From positions 1-64,000 of the forward strand of contig JAWXUM010000002.1 of assembly GCA_044432645.1 (NCBI GenBank): a DNA stretch of 64,000 nt, written 5' to 3'. Position 1 is the first letter of the stretch. The number at the start of each line of letters is the position of its first letter. Of this stretch, positions 49,701-58,268 are shown piece by piece. The translations under genes were made by a program, and so were the position numbers. The notes below the pieces were generated by a model, which made no database searches, was not told where the DNA came from, and was given only the letters and a program-made list of their open reading frames with translations. This stretch comes from SIG603 sp044432645 (lineage in GTDB: Bacteria; Bacillota; Clostridia; Oscillospirales; Acutalibacteraceae).

Positions 49701-50126
49701 TTAAATTACGCCTTTTTTTAGAATAATATTAGCATATAATTCTTTTTCGCTAGTTGTTACTAAAGCATATGCACTTTTAGCTCTTGGGTAAAAGTCATAT
49801 TTGCTAATTGCAACTTCACGAAGACCATCTTTTTCATATTTTGCACCGATTTCACGGTATGTATCCCAAATTGTAGGAACAAATGGGTCGTCTGGTAAAA
49901 CTTCCATAAGAATTGATGGATTTTCAACATATGGATCAAGAGGCATAAATTGTAAAATAGCGTCCATTATCTCTGGAATGTTGTGTCCGTCTAAACGCAC
50001 TACGTTTTCAGGGTGCGCAAATTTAGGGAAATTGCCGTCAGCAATTACTAATTCGTCACCATGACCCATCTCCATAAGAATTTTAAGTAATTCAGGTGTT
50101 AGAATATTAGGTATACCTTTTAGCAT
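49701..50126 (-). CDS. fucU: RbsD/FucU-family sugar mutarotase
   Basis: 141 aa. Matches FucU: MLKGIPNILTPELLKILMEMGHGDELVIADGNFP, with the His in MGHGDE and a C-terminal YALVTTSEKELYANIILKKGVI-type end. It interconverts anomers of fucose or ribose. Length (141) favours FucU over RbsD. Last of five genes in the minus operon, 13 bases after the aldo-keto reductase. Confidence 0.92.
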   Translation of the reverse strand: MLKGIPNILTPELLKILMEMGHGDELVIADGNFPKFAHPENVVRLDGHNIPEIMDAILQFMPLDPYVENPSILMEVLPDDPFVPTIWDTYREIGAKYEKDGLREVAISKYDFYPRAKSAYALVTTSEKELYANIILKKGVI

Positions 50127-50139
50127 AAATTGCCTCCTA

Positions 50140-51153
50140 TTATTTAGTTATTGTACCATCTAGATCCCATAAATCTTCCCAGCCTTTAGCACCTTCCCAT
50201 AGGAAAACTTGACCTTTAATTAAACGACAGTTTTTATCAGCAGAAGCTAATAAAGCCATTTCTTCGTCAGTTAGAGGGTCTTCTGTTGTGCATTTTAGGT
50301 TGCTTAAATATTCAGCTTCATAAACTGAGAAAGGTATTGGGATAGAACCTCTTTGAACTTGCCATTTTAAGCAGATAACTGCTGGATGAACACCATGAGC
50401 TTTAGCAACTTCAACAACTTCTGGCATTTGAATATCAACAACATCATCTTCAGTTTTATCTCTGTCAGGTCTTGTTGGGCTACCAATTGGGCAGAAACCG
50501 ATTGGTTGAATGCCTTTTGATACGATATAATCATATAGTTCTTGTTGTTGGAATGAAGGGTGCATTTCCATTTCGATAGCTGTTGGCATAATTTTTACAA
50601 GTGGTAAAATAGCCTCTAGTTTAGGAATTGTCATGCTTGAAAGACCGATTGATTTAATAAGACCCATTTCTTGTAATTTTTCCATTTGTCTATATGTTGC
50701 CATAAATTTGTCAACACTAAATGGTATAGAATCTGGATTTCTTGCATCGCCATCACAACCTGGTGCATGATAATTTGGGAAAGGCCAGTGAATGAAATAA
50801 CAGTCGATAAAATCGAATTGTAAATCTTTTAGAGTTTTAGCAAGTGATAATAAAACATCACCTTTGCCATGTTGGTCGTTCCATACTTTTGATGTAATAT
50901 GAAGTTCTTCACGGGTTACTTTGCCAGAAGCGATAGCCTCAGCAAAAACTTTACCGATTTGGTCTTCGTTGCCATAAACAGCAGCACAGTCGAACATTCT
51001 GTAACCAACATCAATAGCTCCTGCTACTGCTGCTGAGATTTGCTCAGGTGTGAATCTGTCTGAACCAAAAGTACCCATACCGATGCAAGGAATTTTCTCA
51101 CCAGTTGAAAGAGTTCTTTGTGGAACGATAGAAGGATTAATTGCGTTTGACAT
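50140..51153 (-). CDS. Aldo/keto reductase
   Basis: 337 aa (beta/alpha)8 NADPH enzyme. Catalytic tetrad visible: Asp in GYRMFDCAAVYGNE, Tyr in the same segment, Lys in ITSKVW and His in YFIHWPFP. It could reduce or oxidise a sugar of the pathway. Located 24 bases after the alcohol dehydrogenase. Confidence 0.92.
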   Translation of the reverse strand: MSNAINPSIVPQRTLSTGEKIPCIGMGTFGSDRFTPEQISAAVAGAIDVGYRMFDCAAVYGNEDQIGKVFAEAIASGKVTREELHITSKVWNDQHGKGDVLLSLAKTLKDLQFDFIDCYFIHWPFPNYHAPGCDGDARNPDSIPFSVDKFMATYRQMEKLQEMGLIKSIGLSSMTIPKLEAILPLVKIMPTAIEMEMHPSFQQQELYDYIVSKGIQPIGFCPIGSPTRPDRDKTEDDVVDIQMPEVVEVAKAHGVHPAVICLKWQVQRGSIPIPFSVYEAEYLSNLKCTTEDPLTDEEMALLASADKNCRLIKGQVFLWEGAKGWEDLWDLDGTITK

Positions 51154-51177
51154 AAAATAGTCCTCTTTTCTTATAAT

Positions 51178-52224
51178 TTAGTTATTTACAAGCATAATTT
51201 TGCCATGTACATCTTGTGGATTGTGGAATAAATCGAAAGCTTTATCCACTTCTTTCATATCGAAAGTTTTATAAATGAATTCTGGGTCAAATTTAAGTTG
51301 ACCTGTTGCAAAATAATGAGCAGTAAGTTCCCACTCTTTACCTGGGTATGGAGCAGAATAACTCATCCAGCTACCAGTTAATTTAAATTCTTTACGGTTC
51401 ATGTTTTCCCATTCTTTTTGAGTAAAAGTAATAGGCACATGTGGAGTACCGATAAAGCAAACTTTAGCTTTGTTACCAGCTACTTCATAAGCTATATGCA
51501 TTGTTATTGGGTTGCCAACAGCTTCGAATACTTGTCCGAAACCTTTACCACCTGTAACTTCCATAGCTTGTTTCATAAAGTCAGCATCTTTTGTATTGAT
51601 TACAACGTCTGCACCCATTCTTTTTGCAAGAGCTAGTCTGCCTTCGTCAATATCAAAAGCAACGATTTTTTTGCTACCAAAAATTTTAGCCCATTGAATT
51701 GTGAAAATACCAATAGTGCCACAACCTAGAACAGCAACATATTCTCCACCTTCATAGTCGTTACAGAAAATAGCATGTAAAGCAACAGTTGATGGCTCAA
51801 ACATAGCAGCTTGTGCATAAGGGATTGATGGGTCGTATTTAACAGCATTAATCGCTGGCATAACTACATATTCAGCGAAACTTCCTTGCTCACGGCTACC
51901 TATAAAACTATAGTGTTTACAAAGAGCGAAGTTACCATTTTGACAGTCGTCACATTTCATACAAGGAACAAGTGGAGCACCTGAAACTGTGTCACCAATT
52001 TCAAAACCAGTTACATCTTCACCGATTTCAACAATATCACCACTAAATTCGTGGCCTAAAACAACAGGGTAGAAATGAGCACCGTTATGTAATACACGAG
52101 GTACGTCACTACCACAAATACCAGTAGCTTTGATTTTTACTTTAACAGTGCCAGGTTTAACTTCTGGTGTAGGAAAATCATCATAACGAATATCTTCGTT
52201 ACCATAAAGTACAGCAGCTTTCAT
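51178..52224 (-). CDS. Zinc-dependent alcohol/polyol dehydrogenase
   Basis: 348 aa MDR-family enzyme. Catalytic-zinc residues in ICGSDVP and GHEFSG; structural-zinc lobe CMKCDDCQNGNFALC; Rossmann GCGTIGIFTIQWAK. It resembles galactitol-1-phosphate 5-dehydrogenase, sorbitol dehydrogenase and threonine dehydrogenase types. In an operon with a FGGY kinase and a ketose-bisphosphate aldolase, a role in oxidising a polyol (or polyol phosphate) to a ketose is likely. Confidence 0.92.
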   Translation of the reverse strand: MKAAVLYGNEDIRYDDFPTPEVKPGTVKVKIKATGICGSDVPRVLHNGAHFYPVVLGHEFSGDIVEIGEDVTGFEIGDTVSGAPLVPCMKCDDCQNGNFALCKHYSFIGSREQGSFAEYVVMPAINAVKYDPSIPYAQAAMFEPSTVALHAIFCNDYEGGEYVAVLGCGTIGIFTIQWAKIFGSKKIVAFDIDEGRLALAKRMGADVVINTKDADFMKQAMEVTGGKGFGQVFEAVGNPITMHIAYEVAGNKAKVCFIGTPHVPITFTQKEWENMNRKEFKLTGSWMSYSAPYPGKEWELTAHYFATGQLKFDPEFIYKTFDMKEVDKAFDLFHNPQDVHGKIMLVNN

Positions 52225-52249
52225 AATGTAAATCCTTTCAAACTAATAA

Positions 52250-53752
52250 TTATTTGTTCATAATTGGTTTTAAATTTTTATAAAGAGAAATATAAGTTTC
52301 ATAAGCTTGGTTGTATATTTCTGCATTATCTGGGTTTGGAGTATAAGATTTTTTGATGACAACAGTTTTTTCAACTGCTTCTTCAAAATTATTATAAATC
52401 CCTGTGCCAACACCTGCTAAAATAGCAGCACCTAGCGCAGTAGCTGTGTCAGAAGATGGAACAATAATTTTTTTGCCTGTAATATCGGCTTTAATTTGTG
52501 TCCACAACTTACTGTTTGCAGCGCCCCCCATTGAGCTTAACACTCCAACAGGGGCTCCAGCATCGTTTGCAACTTCGAGGTTGTGCCTTAATGAAAAAGC
52601 AACACCCTCCATAGCAGCACGCATAAAATGCGCTCTGCCTTTGGAAAAATCTATTCCGTAAAACACACCTTTAGCGTTAGCATCCCAAATTGGAGAACGC
52701 TCACCAGCCATGTAGGGTAAGAAAACAAGTCCCTGACTACCTGCTGGAATTTCTTTGGCTATCATGTCCATCTCTGCAAACGAAGATCGACCTGTAGCTT
52801 TTGCAGTTTCTCTTTCAGCATGACCGAATTCACGTTCAAACCAATTGATTACACCGCCACCGCCAACCGTACCACCTTGTAATAACCAAAGGTCTGGTAC
52901 AACGTGAGCACCTAAAATAAGCGCTTTGTCAGCTTTGCATTCTTGCATACAAATGCTCATACCACCAGCTTGACCACCTTGCTCTTGAGTTTCACCACTG
53001 TGTATAACTCCAGCGCCAAGTGTTCCACAAGCTGCATCAAGTCCTCCTGCAACAACAGGAGTTCCAACTTCAAGACCAGTTTCTTTAGCAGAAGTTTCTG
53101 TAACTGTTCCAACAACTTGGTGACAAGGTACGATATTAGGAAGTAAAGATGAATTAATTCCCATTTTTTCGCAAAGTTCAGTATCCCAAACTCCTTTTTC
53201 CATGTCGTAACAGTTCCAACCATAACCTTGGCTTGGGTCTTGACTAACTGCATCTGTTAAACGATAAGCTATAAAGCTGTTTGATTGTAAAATTTTGTAT
53301 GTATTATTATAAACTTCTGGCATATGTTTTTTATACCAGTGAACTTTTGGTTGTGTATACATTGGTTGAAGTGGATTTCCACTTTTGGCAAATAATACAT
53401 CTTCACCAATGGTTTCTTTAAGTTCTTGACAAATCTCGCTTGACCTTGTATCCATCCAAATTGGAGTATTGCATAAAACTTTTCCGTCCTTATCAATAGC
53501 AATAGCACTCCAACTTTGACCGTCGATACCTATACCTTTAATAGCTTTGCTATCAACAATTTTTGTTACTTCTTTAAGTCCTTTGCAAATAGCTTCCCAC
53601 CACTGGTTTGGGTCTTGTTCTGCCCAACCTTGTTTTGGATAGTAAACAGGGTAATCCATTGTAACTTGTGTCACAACAGTACCGTCGGTTTCAAAAGCTA
53701 CAATTTTACAAGCAGATGTTCCAATATCTATGCCTAATAGAATATCTTTCAT
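52250..53752 (-). CDS. xylB: FGGY carbohydrate kinase (xylulokinase-like)
   Basis: 500 aa. FGGY fold: LLGIDIGTSACKIVAFE at the N-terminus, TGDGQSWSA-like GIGIDGQSWSAIAI, and VAGGLDAACGTLGAG, then VFLPYMAGERSP, typical of XylB. It phosphorylates a ketose such as xylulose using ATP. The true sugar may be another ketose, since the operon also holds a polyol dehydrogenase and FucU. The ATG follows AAGGGAATT. Confidence 0.88.
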   Translation of the reverse strand: MKDILLGIDIGTSACKIVAFETDGTVVTQVTMDYPVYYPKQGWAEQDPNQWWEAICKGLKEVTKIVDSKAIKGIGIDGQSWSAIAIDKDGKVLCNTPIWMDTRSSEICQELKETIGEDVLFAKSGNPLQPMYTQPKVHWYKKHMPEVYNNTYKILQSNSFIAYRLTDAVSQDPSQGYGWNCYDMEKGVWDTELCEKMGINSSLLPNIVPCHQVVGTVTETSAKETGLEVGTPVVAGGLDAACGTLGAGVIHSGETQEQGGQAGGMSICMQECKADKALILGAHVVPDLWLLQGGTVGGGGVINWFEREFGHAERETAKATGRSSFAEMDMIAKEIPAGSQGLVFLPYMAGERSPIWDANAKGVFYGIDFSKGRAHFMRAAMEGVAFSLRHNLEVANDAGAPVGVLSSMGGAANSKLWTQIKADITGKKIIVPSSDTATALGAAILAGVGTGIYNNFEEAVEKTVVIKKSYTPNPDNAEIYNQAYETYISLYKNLKPIMNK

Positions 53753-53770
53753 ATAAAATTCCCTTTTTAA

Positions 53771-54619
53771 TTACATTTTTCCGTTACAACCACATATCAT
53801 AATGCGATTTTTAACTAATTCTTTAACTTTTTCGATACCAGCTTTGCCGTATACTTTAGGGTCGAAAACTGATGGGTTTTCAGCTATAGCTGCTTTTACA
53901 CCTGTGCTGTAAGCTACACGAAGCTCAGTAGCATAGTTAACTTTGCAAATACCACGGCTGATACAATCTTTTACATCTTCTTCAGGAACACCAGAAGCAC
54001 CATGTAAAACCATAGGAACATCCAACATGCCTTTAAGTTGTGTAATTAATTCTTTGTTAAGAACTGGTTCTTCAGCATAGAAACCATGAGCTGTACCAAC
54101 GCCAACTGCAAGGCTAGTAACGCTTGTTTCTTTTTCAAAAACAATTGCTTCACTTGGAATTGTGTAACCAGCGTTTTCACATTCTGTATCGTCTTCTTTG
54201 CCACCTACTTGGCCTAGTTCGCCTTCAACAGGAACACCAGCTGCTTTACACATATCAACAACTTTTTTTGTAACAGCAATGTTTTCGTCTAAAGGTAGTT
54301 TACTTCCGTCAATCATAATGCTTGTATAACCAGCACGTAAAGCTTGAGCTGCTAGTTCGAAGCTTGAACCATGGTCAAGATGCATTACAACAGGTACACT
54401 TGCTTTTTTAGCTAAAGCTGTAACATTTGCTACATATAGGTCAAGACCTGCATATCTTACAGTTGATGGAGTAGTTTGAAGAATTACTGGTGATTTTAGT
54501 TCTTCTGCTGCTGAAATAATAGCAATTGCCATCTCCATATTTTCAACATTGAATGCGCCAACAGCATAGCCGCCAGCTTGTGCTTTTTTTAGAATTTCCG
54601 TACTTGTAACTAATGGCAT
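53771..54619 (-). CDS. Class II ketose-bisphosphate aldolase
   Basis: 282 aa from ATG 54619, after GAGGT; the ATG at 54637 lies before that site. Zn-dependent aldolase: HLDHGSSFE (catalytic Asp and zinc His), GELGQVGG, GTAHGFY (zinc His), VLHGASG (zinc His) and NYATELR. Members include fructose-1,6-bisphosphate, tagatose-1,6-bisphosphate (GatY/KbaY) and fuculose-phosphate-like aldolases. First gene of the operon, so it probably splits the phosphorylated ketose of that pathway. A dedicated glycolytic Fba is not excluded. Confidence 0.9.
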   Translation of the reverse strand: MPLVTSTEILKKAQAGGYAVGAFNVENMEMAIAIISAAEELKSPVILQTTPSTVRYAGLDLYVANVTALAKKASVPVVMHLDHGSSFELAAQALRAGYTSIMIDGSKLPLDENIAVTKKVVDMCKAAGVPVEGELGQVGGKEDDTECENAGYTIPSEAIVFEKETSVTSLAVGVGTAHGFYAEEPVLNKELITQLKGMLDVPMVLHGASGVPEEDVKDCISRGICKVNYATELRVAYSTGVKAAIAENPSVFDPKVYGKAGIEKVKELVKNRIMICGCNGKM

Positions 54620-54659
54620 AATTAATACCTCTTTCAAAATAAATTATTGTGTATAAAAA

Positions 54660-54675
54660 AGCGAAACGTTTCGCT
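54660..54675. promoter_or_regulatory. LacI-type operator palindrome
   Basis: AGCGAAACGTTTCGCT is a perfect 16-bp palindrome with the central CG typical of LacI/GalR operators. It lies about 55-70 bases downstream of the predicted start of the aldolase operon and 40 bases before the aldolase ATG, a position suited to a roadblock. The divergent LacI-family gene is the likely regulator. Confidence 0.75.
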
Positions 54676-54737
54676 CAATCGGCAAAAAAATATGGTTTAA
54701 AATTCAAAACTTAAATTCAAAACTTTTTCTTTTGTTA

Positions 54738-54766
54738 ATAATAACACTAAATATGTAAAAAGTCAA
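54738..54766 (-). promoter_or_regulatory. Promoter of the five-gene sugar operon
   Basis: On the minus strand TTGACT (54766-54761), a 17-base spacer and TATTAT (54743-54738). Its -35 box is one arm of an inverted repeat (54757-54766 with 54778-54787) whose other arm is the -35 box of the LacI gene. Confidence 0.8.
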
Positions 54767-54777
54767 CATTAATTTTA

Positions 54778-54806
54778 TTGACTTTTTCGCTTTAAAATGG
54801 TAGCAT
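54778..54806 (+). promoter_or_regulatory. Probable promoter of the LacI-family gene
   Basis: TTGACT (54778-54783), 17 bases, then TAGCAT (54801-54806), a four-of-six -10. It places the start near 54813, after the ATG at 54797, which supports the TTG start at 54839. Confidence 0.55.
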
Positions 54807-54838
54807 TATGTAAAGTAAAAAAATTAGGTGGTGTAGAT

Positions 54839-55846
54839 TTGGCAACTACAATTAAAGATATAGCAAAACAAACTGGTTTAGGTCTAGCGACTATTTCTAA
54901 GTATTTAAATGGCGGAAATGTTCGTGAAGAAAATAAAATTTTAATTGAACAAGCTATTAAAGATTTAGACTATACTGTTAACCATTTTGCAAGAAGTTTA
55001 AAGTCTAAAAAATCCATGACAATTGGCGTTGTTATACCTGAACTTAGCAATACATTTATTACAACTATTATAGTAACTATAGAAGATATACTTAGAAAAA
55101 AAGGTTACAGTGTAATAATCTGCGATTGTCATTCTAACTCTGAGCTTGAAAAAGAAGCAATTGACTTTTTGCTTAGTAAAAATGTTGACGGAATTATTAA
55201 CATGCCTTACACATCAAGTGGTACCCATTTAACACACGCTATCGTGAAATCCGTGCCTGTTATTATTATAGACAGATACATAGAAAGCCTTGGCGATAAA
55301 CTTGACTTTGTACTTATCGACAACCAAAAAGCTTCATATATGGCAACTAAATACCTTTTAGAAAAAGGTCATAAAAATATTGGAATTTTATTAGGCTCAA
55401 AAAATATTTATACTACCGGTGAACGTCTTGCTGGTTATAATCAAGCGATGTCTGAATACCAAATTAGCCCTTTGCAAAGTAACATATGCCACAGTGACTA
55501 TACAGTTCAAGGTGGTTATGAAAACATGCGTAAAATTCTTAAAGACAAAACTGCTACATCTGTTTTTGTAACAAACTATGAAATGACATTAGGTGCTATT
55601 ATAGCAATAAATGAAATGGATGTTAAAATTCCTAAAGATATTTCTATAATTGGTTTTGATAACTTGCAATTATCACAAGTAGTCCACCCAAAACTTACAA
55701 TAGTTTCTCAGCCACTTGAGGAAATTGGCACAAAAGTTTCAGAACTTCTATTAAAAAGACTAACTGACGGTAACGAATTACCGCCAGTCACTATAAAATT
55801 ATCTACCGATTTACAAATTGGAGGCTCTGCCTGTCAATTAACTTAG
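54839..55846 (+). CDS. LacI-family transcriptional regulator
   Basis: 335 aa from TTG 54839, chosen because AGGTGGTG lies five bases upstream and the HTH begins at once (LATTIKDIAKQTGLGLATISKYLNGG). The in-frame ATG at 54797 lies upstream of the predicted transcription start. The periplasmic-binding-protein-like effector domain follows (MTIGVVIPELSNTF to the end). Divergent from the aldolase operon over a shared inverted -35 repeat and a perfect palindrome, so it is probably that operon's repressor. Its stop overlaps the uxaC stop on the other strand. Confidence 0.9.
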   Translation: MATTIKDIAKQTGLGLATISKYLNGGNVREENKILIEQAIKDLDYTVNHFARSLKSKKSMTIGVVIPELSNTFITTIIVTIEDILRKKGYSVIICDCHSNSELEKEAIDFLLSKNVDGIINMPYTSSGTHLTHAIVKSVPVIIIDRYIESLGDKLDFVLIDNQKASYMATKYLLEKGHKNIGILLGSKNIYTTGERLAGYNQAMSEYQISPLQSNICHSDYTVQGGYENMRKILKDKTATSVFVTNYEMTLGAIIAINEMDVKIPKDISIIGFDNLQLSQVVHPKLTIVSQPLEEIGTKVSELLLKRLTDGNELPPVTIKLSTDLQIGGSACQLT

Positions 55847-57258
55847 TCTAAATATTTATCAAAACCAAAATAATTAACTGTATTATTATAAGAAATATCT
55901 TGAACCATTGAACCTAAAAGTTCAATATCGCCGTGATATTCACCATTTTCAACCCAAGTACCAATAAGGTTACACAAAATTCTTCTAAAATATTCATGTC
56001 TTGTGTAGCTTAAAAAGCTTCTACTATCAGTAAGCATACCGATAAAATTACCTAAAACTCCAATATTAGCATAATCAGTTAATTGTTTAACCATACCTGT
56101 TTTTGTATCATTAAACCACCAAGCTGAACCCAATTGAACTTTTGATTTTACGCCACTATCAGTTTGGAAACTTCCAGCTATGGTGGCTATTGTTTCGTTA
56201 TCGGCTGCGTTTAGGCTATAAATAATAGTTTTAGGCAAATTATCTTTTTCGTCCATAGCATTTAAAAGAAAACAAAGTTCTTTAGAGCCACGTGACGCAG
56301 CAATTATGTCATAACCAGTATCTGGTCCTATTTTATTAAACATTTTTTGAGCAACGTTACGCTGACAACCATAGTGAAGTTGCATAACCCAGTTATATTT
56401 GCTATATTGTTCTGCTAGATAAAGCATTACCGCAGTTTTGAATTTATCGCCTTTTTCGCTATCCACTTTAGCTGTTAAAGCTTGAGTGAAAATAGCATCT
56501 AATTCTTCGCTAGTCGCTAGTGAATATATTGGATAATCAAGTCCGTGGTCTGAAACACTACAGCCAACTTCGTTAAAGAACTCAACTCTTTTGCCTAAAG
56601 CTGTGCAAACATCAGCAAATGAATTAATTTCTGTTTTGCTTACTTCTGCTAGTTTAGCAATATAATCAGCATATCCGTCTTTATCAACTGCCATAGCTTT
56701 GTCTGGCCTGAAAGACGGTAAAACTGTTACTTTGCAAGTTTCATCTTCTTTAATAAATTTATGCCATTTTAAATCGTCGATTGGGTCATCAGTGGTACAA
56801 ATAATTTTAACGTTAGACTGCTCTATAATACTTCTTACGTCGAGTTTGCTTATTTTTTCATTAAGTTCATTGTAAATTTCTTCTACATTATCTTTTGTGA
56901 TTTGAGTTTCAACTCCAAAATACTCACGAAGTTCTAAATAAGTCCAATGATACATTGGGTTTCCAATAGCACGTGGTAAACTTTCACAAAAAGCCTTAAA
57001 TGTTCCAAACGGATTAGTTTCTCTTTCGTATGTAATAACGTTTTCTGGAACACCATTATTACGCATAACACGCCATTTGTAATGGTCGCCACCAAGCCAA
57101 ACTTGAGTAATATTATCATATTTTCTGTTTTCTGCTATCTCTTGTGGATTGATATGACAGTGATAGTCAATGATAGGCATTTTGCTTGCGTAATCATGAT
57201 ATAAAATTTTTGCTGTTTCAGTTTCTAAAAGAAAATCTTTGTCTAAAAATTTTTTCAA
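55843..57258 (-). CDS. uxaC: Glucuronate isomerase
   Basis: 471 aa from TTG 57258, six bases after GGGGTG; the in-frame GTG at 57267 is part of the site. It isomerises glucuronate to fructuronate or galacturonate to tagaturonate. Signatures: KMPIIDYHCHINPQEIAEN, GDHYKWRVMRNNG, CTTDDPIDDL and a C-terminal NLIGTWVENGEYHGD. It is convergent with the LacI gene; the two stop codons share four bases. Later pathway genes (uxaB/uxuB, uxuA, kdgK) are absent from the window. Confidence 0.95.
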   Translation of the reverse strand: MKKFLDKDFLLETETAKILYHDYASKMPIIDYHCHINPQEIAENRKYDNITQVWLGGDHYKWRVMRNNGVPENVITYERETNPFGTFKAFCESLPRAIGNPMYHWTYLELREYFGVETQITKDNVEEIYNELNEKISKLDVRSIIEQSNVKIICTTDDPIDDLKWHKFIKEDETCKVTVLPSFRPDKAMAVDKDGYADYIAKLAEVSKTEINSFADVCTALGKRVEFFNEVGCSVSDHGLDYPIYSLATSEELDAIFTQALTAKVDSEKGDKFKTAVMLYLAEQYSKYNWVMQLHYGCQRNVAQKMFNKIGPDTGYDIIAASRGSKELCFLLNAMDEKDNLPKTIIYSLNAADNETIATIAGSFQTDSGVKSKVQLGSAWWFNDTKTGMVKQLTDYANIGVLGNFIGMLTDSRSFLSYTRHEYFRRILCNLIGTWVENGEYHGDIELLGSMVQDISYNNTVNYFGFDKYLD

Positions 57259-57332
57259 AAAAAACACCCCTTTAATTTAATAGTTTTATATTACTTTTTT
57301 ATTTTACTAATGTCAATAGATTTTAATTGAAT

Positions 57333-58160
57333 TTATATTTTTAATATATATCTGTTATCATCAATCGTTAACATTTTGCTCCTATAATGTTTTGGCGATA
57401 TACCAACCAAGCGTTTAAATTGATTAGAAAAAATATATAAATCACTATATTTTAGTATTTGCGAAATTTCTTTTACTGAACTTTTTGTTCCTGTTAGCAA
57501 AAATTTCGCGTAATCCATTTTTACACAGTAGACATAATTTTTATAGGTAGTGTTGTTATACTCTTTAAATCTTTTTAAAAAAATGTATCTGCTACCACAT
57601 TCTTCAACAAATTTTTCAAATGGTATTTCCAAAGATTTTCTTGTATTTTCTTCGATAGTATAATTTACATACTCCATGAATTGGTCTGATTTACCACCTA
57701 GAAGAATTTGAGAATTTATAAACATTAAAGAAAAAAGTGATTTAGCATAAGCGTCTAAAACATTTTTATCACTTTTAGACAAAGTATTACTTACAATAAA
57801 ACGGTGCATTTGAGATAATATAGAATGAATAACATTTATATTATTTGTATCAACATAAAAAGCACCTACAGGAATTATGTTTTTAAACAAAGAAAATCTA
57901 AACGCTACAACATAAATTGGGTCTGTTTCATCTTGTGTAGCGTAATGCTTAGCATCGTGAGAAATTACAATAATGCGACCGGGTTTTACCTCTATGCTTT
58001 TTCCGTCAGCAAAATATGTTCCCTTTCCAGAAAAACAAAATGTCACCAAATTGTCTTTGATTTCTCTTTTTCGTATGTACCAATTTTTTGTTGGGTTATT
58101 CCAAAAAAATCCATTTAAAATAATCTTATCCGTTTGTATTGCATTCCAAAACTCGTCCAT
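57333..58160 (-). CDS. AraC-family transcriptional regulator
   Basis: 275 aa from ATG 58160, five bases after GGAGG. An N-terminal cupin-like sensing domain (KPGRIIVISHDAKHYATQ region) is followed by two C-terminal helix-turn-helix motifs (residues about 175-270: VEECGSRYIFLKRFKEY and VKEISQILKYSDLYIFSNQFKRLVGISPKHYR). It probably senses a small ligand. Divergent from the URO-D-like gene, and upstream of uxaC on the same strand. Either may be its target. Confidence 0.9.
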   Translation of the reverse strand: MDEFWNAIQTDKIILNGFFWNNPTKNWYIRKREIKDNLVTFCFSGKGTYFADGKSIEVKPGRIIVISHDAKHYATQDETDPIYVVAFRFSLFKNIIPVGAFYVDTNNINVIHSILSQMHRFIVSNTLSKSDKNVLDAYAKSLFSLMFINSQILLGGKSDQFMEYVNYTIEENTRKSLEIPFEKFVEECGSRYIFLKRFKEYNNTTYKNYVYCVKMDYAKFLLTGTKSSVKEISQILKYSDLYIFSNQFKRLVGISPKHYRSKMLTIDDNRYILKI

Positions 58161-58268
58161 AAAAGCCTCCACTTTTAATTTAATATCATCTTTTTGTAAT
58201 TATATACCATTTACTTAAGTATGGTCAAGTAATATAATAATAATAAATAAATAAAAGGTGGATTTAAT

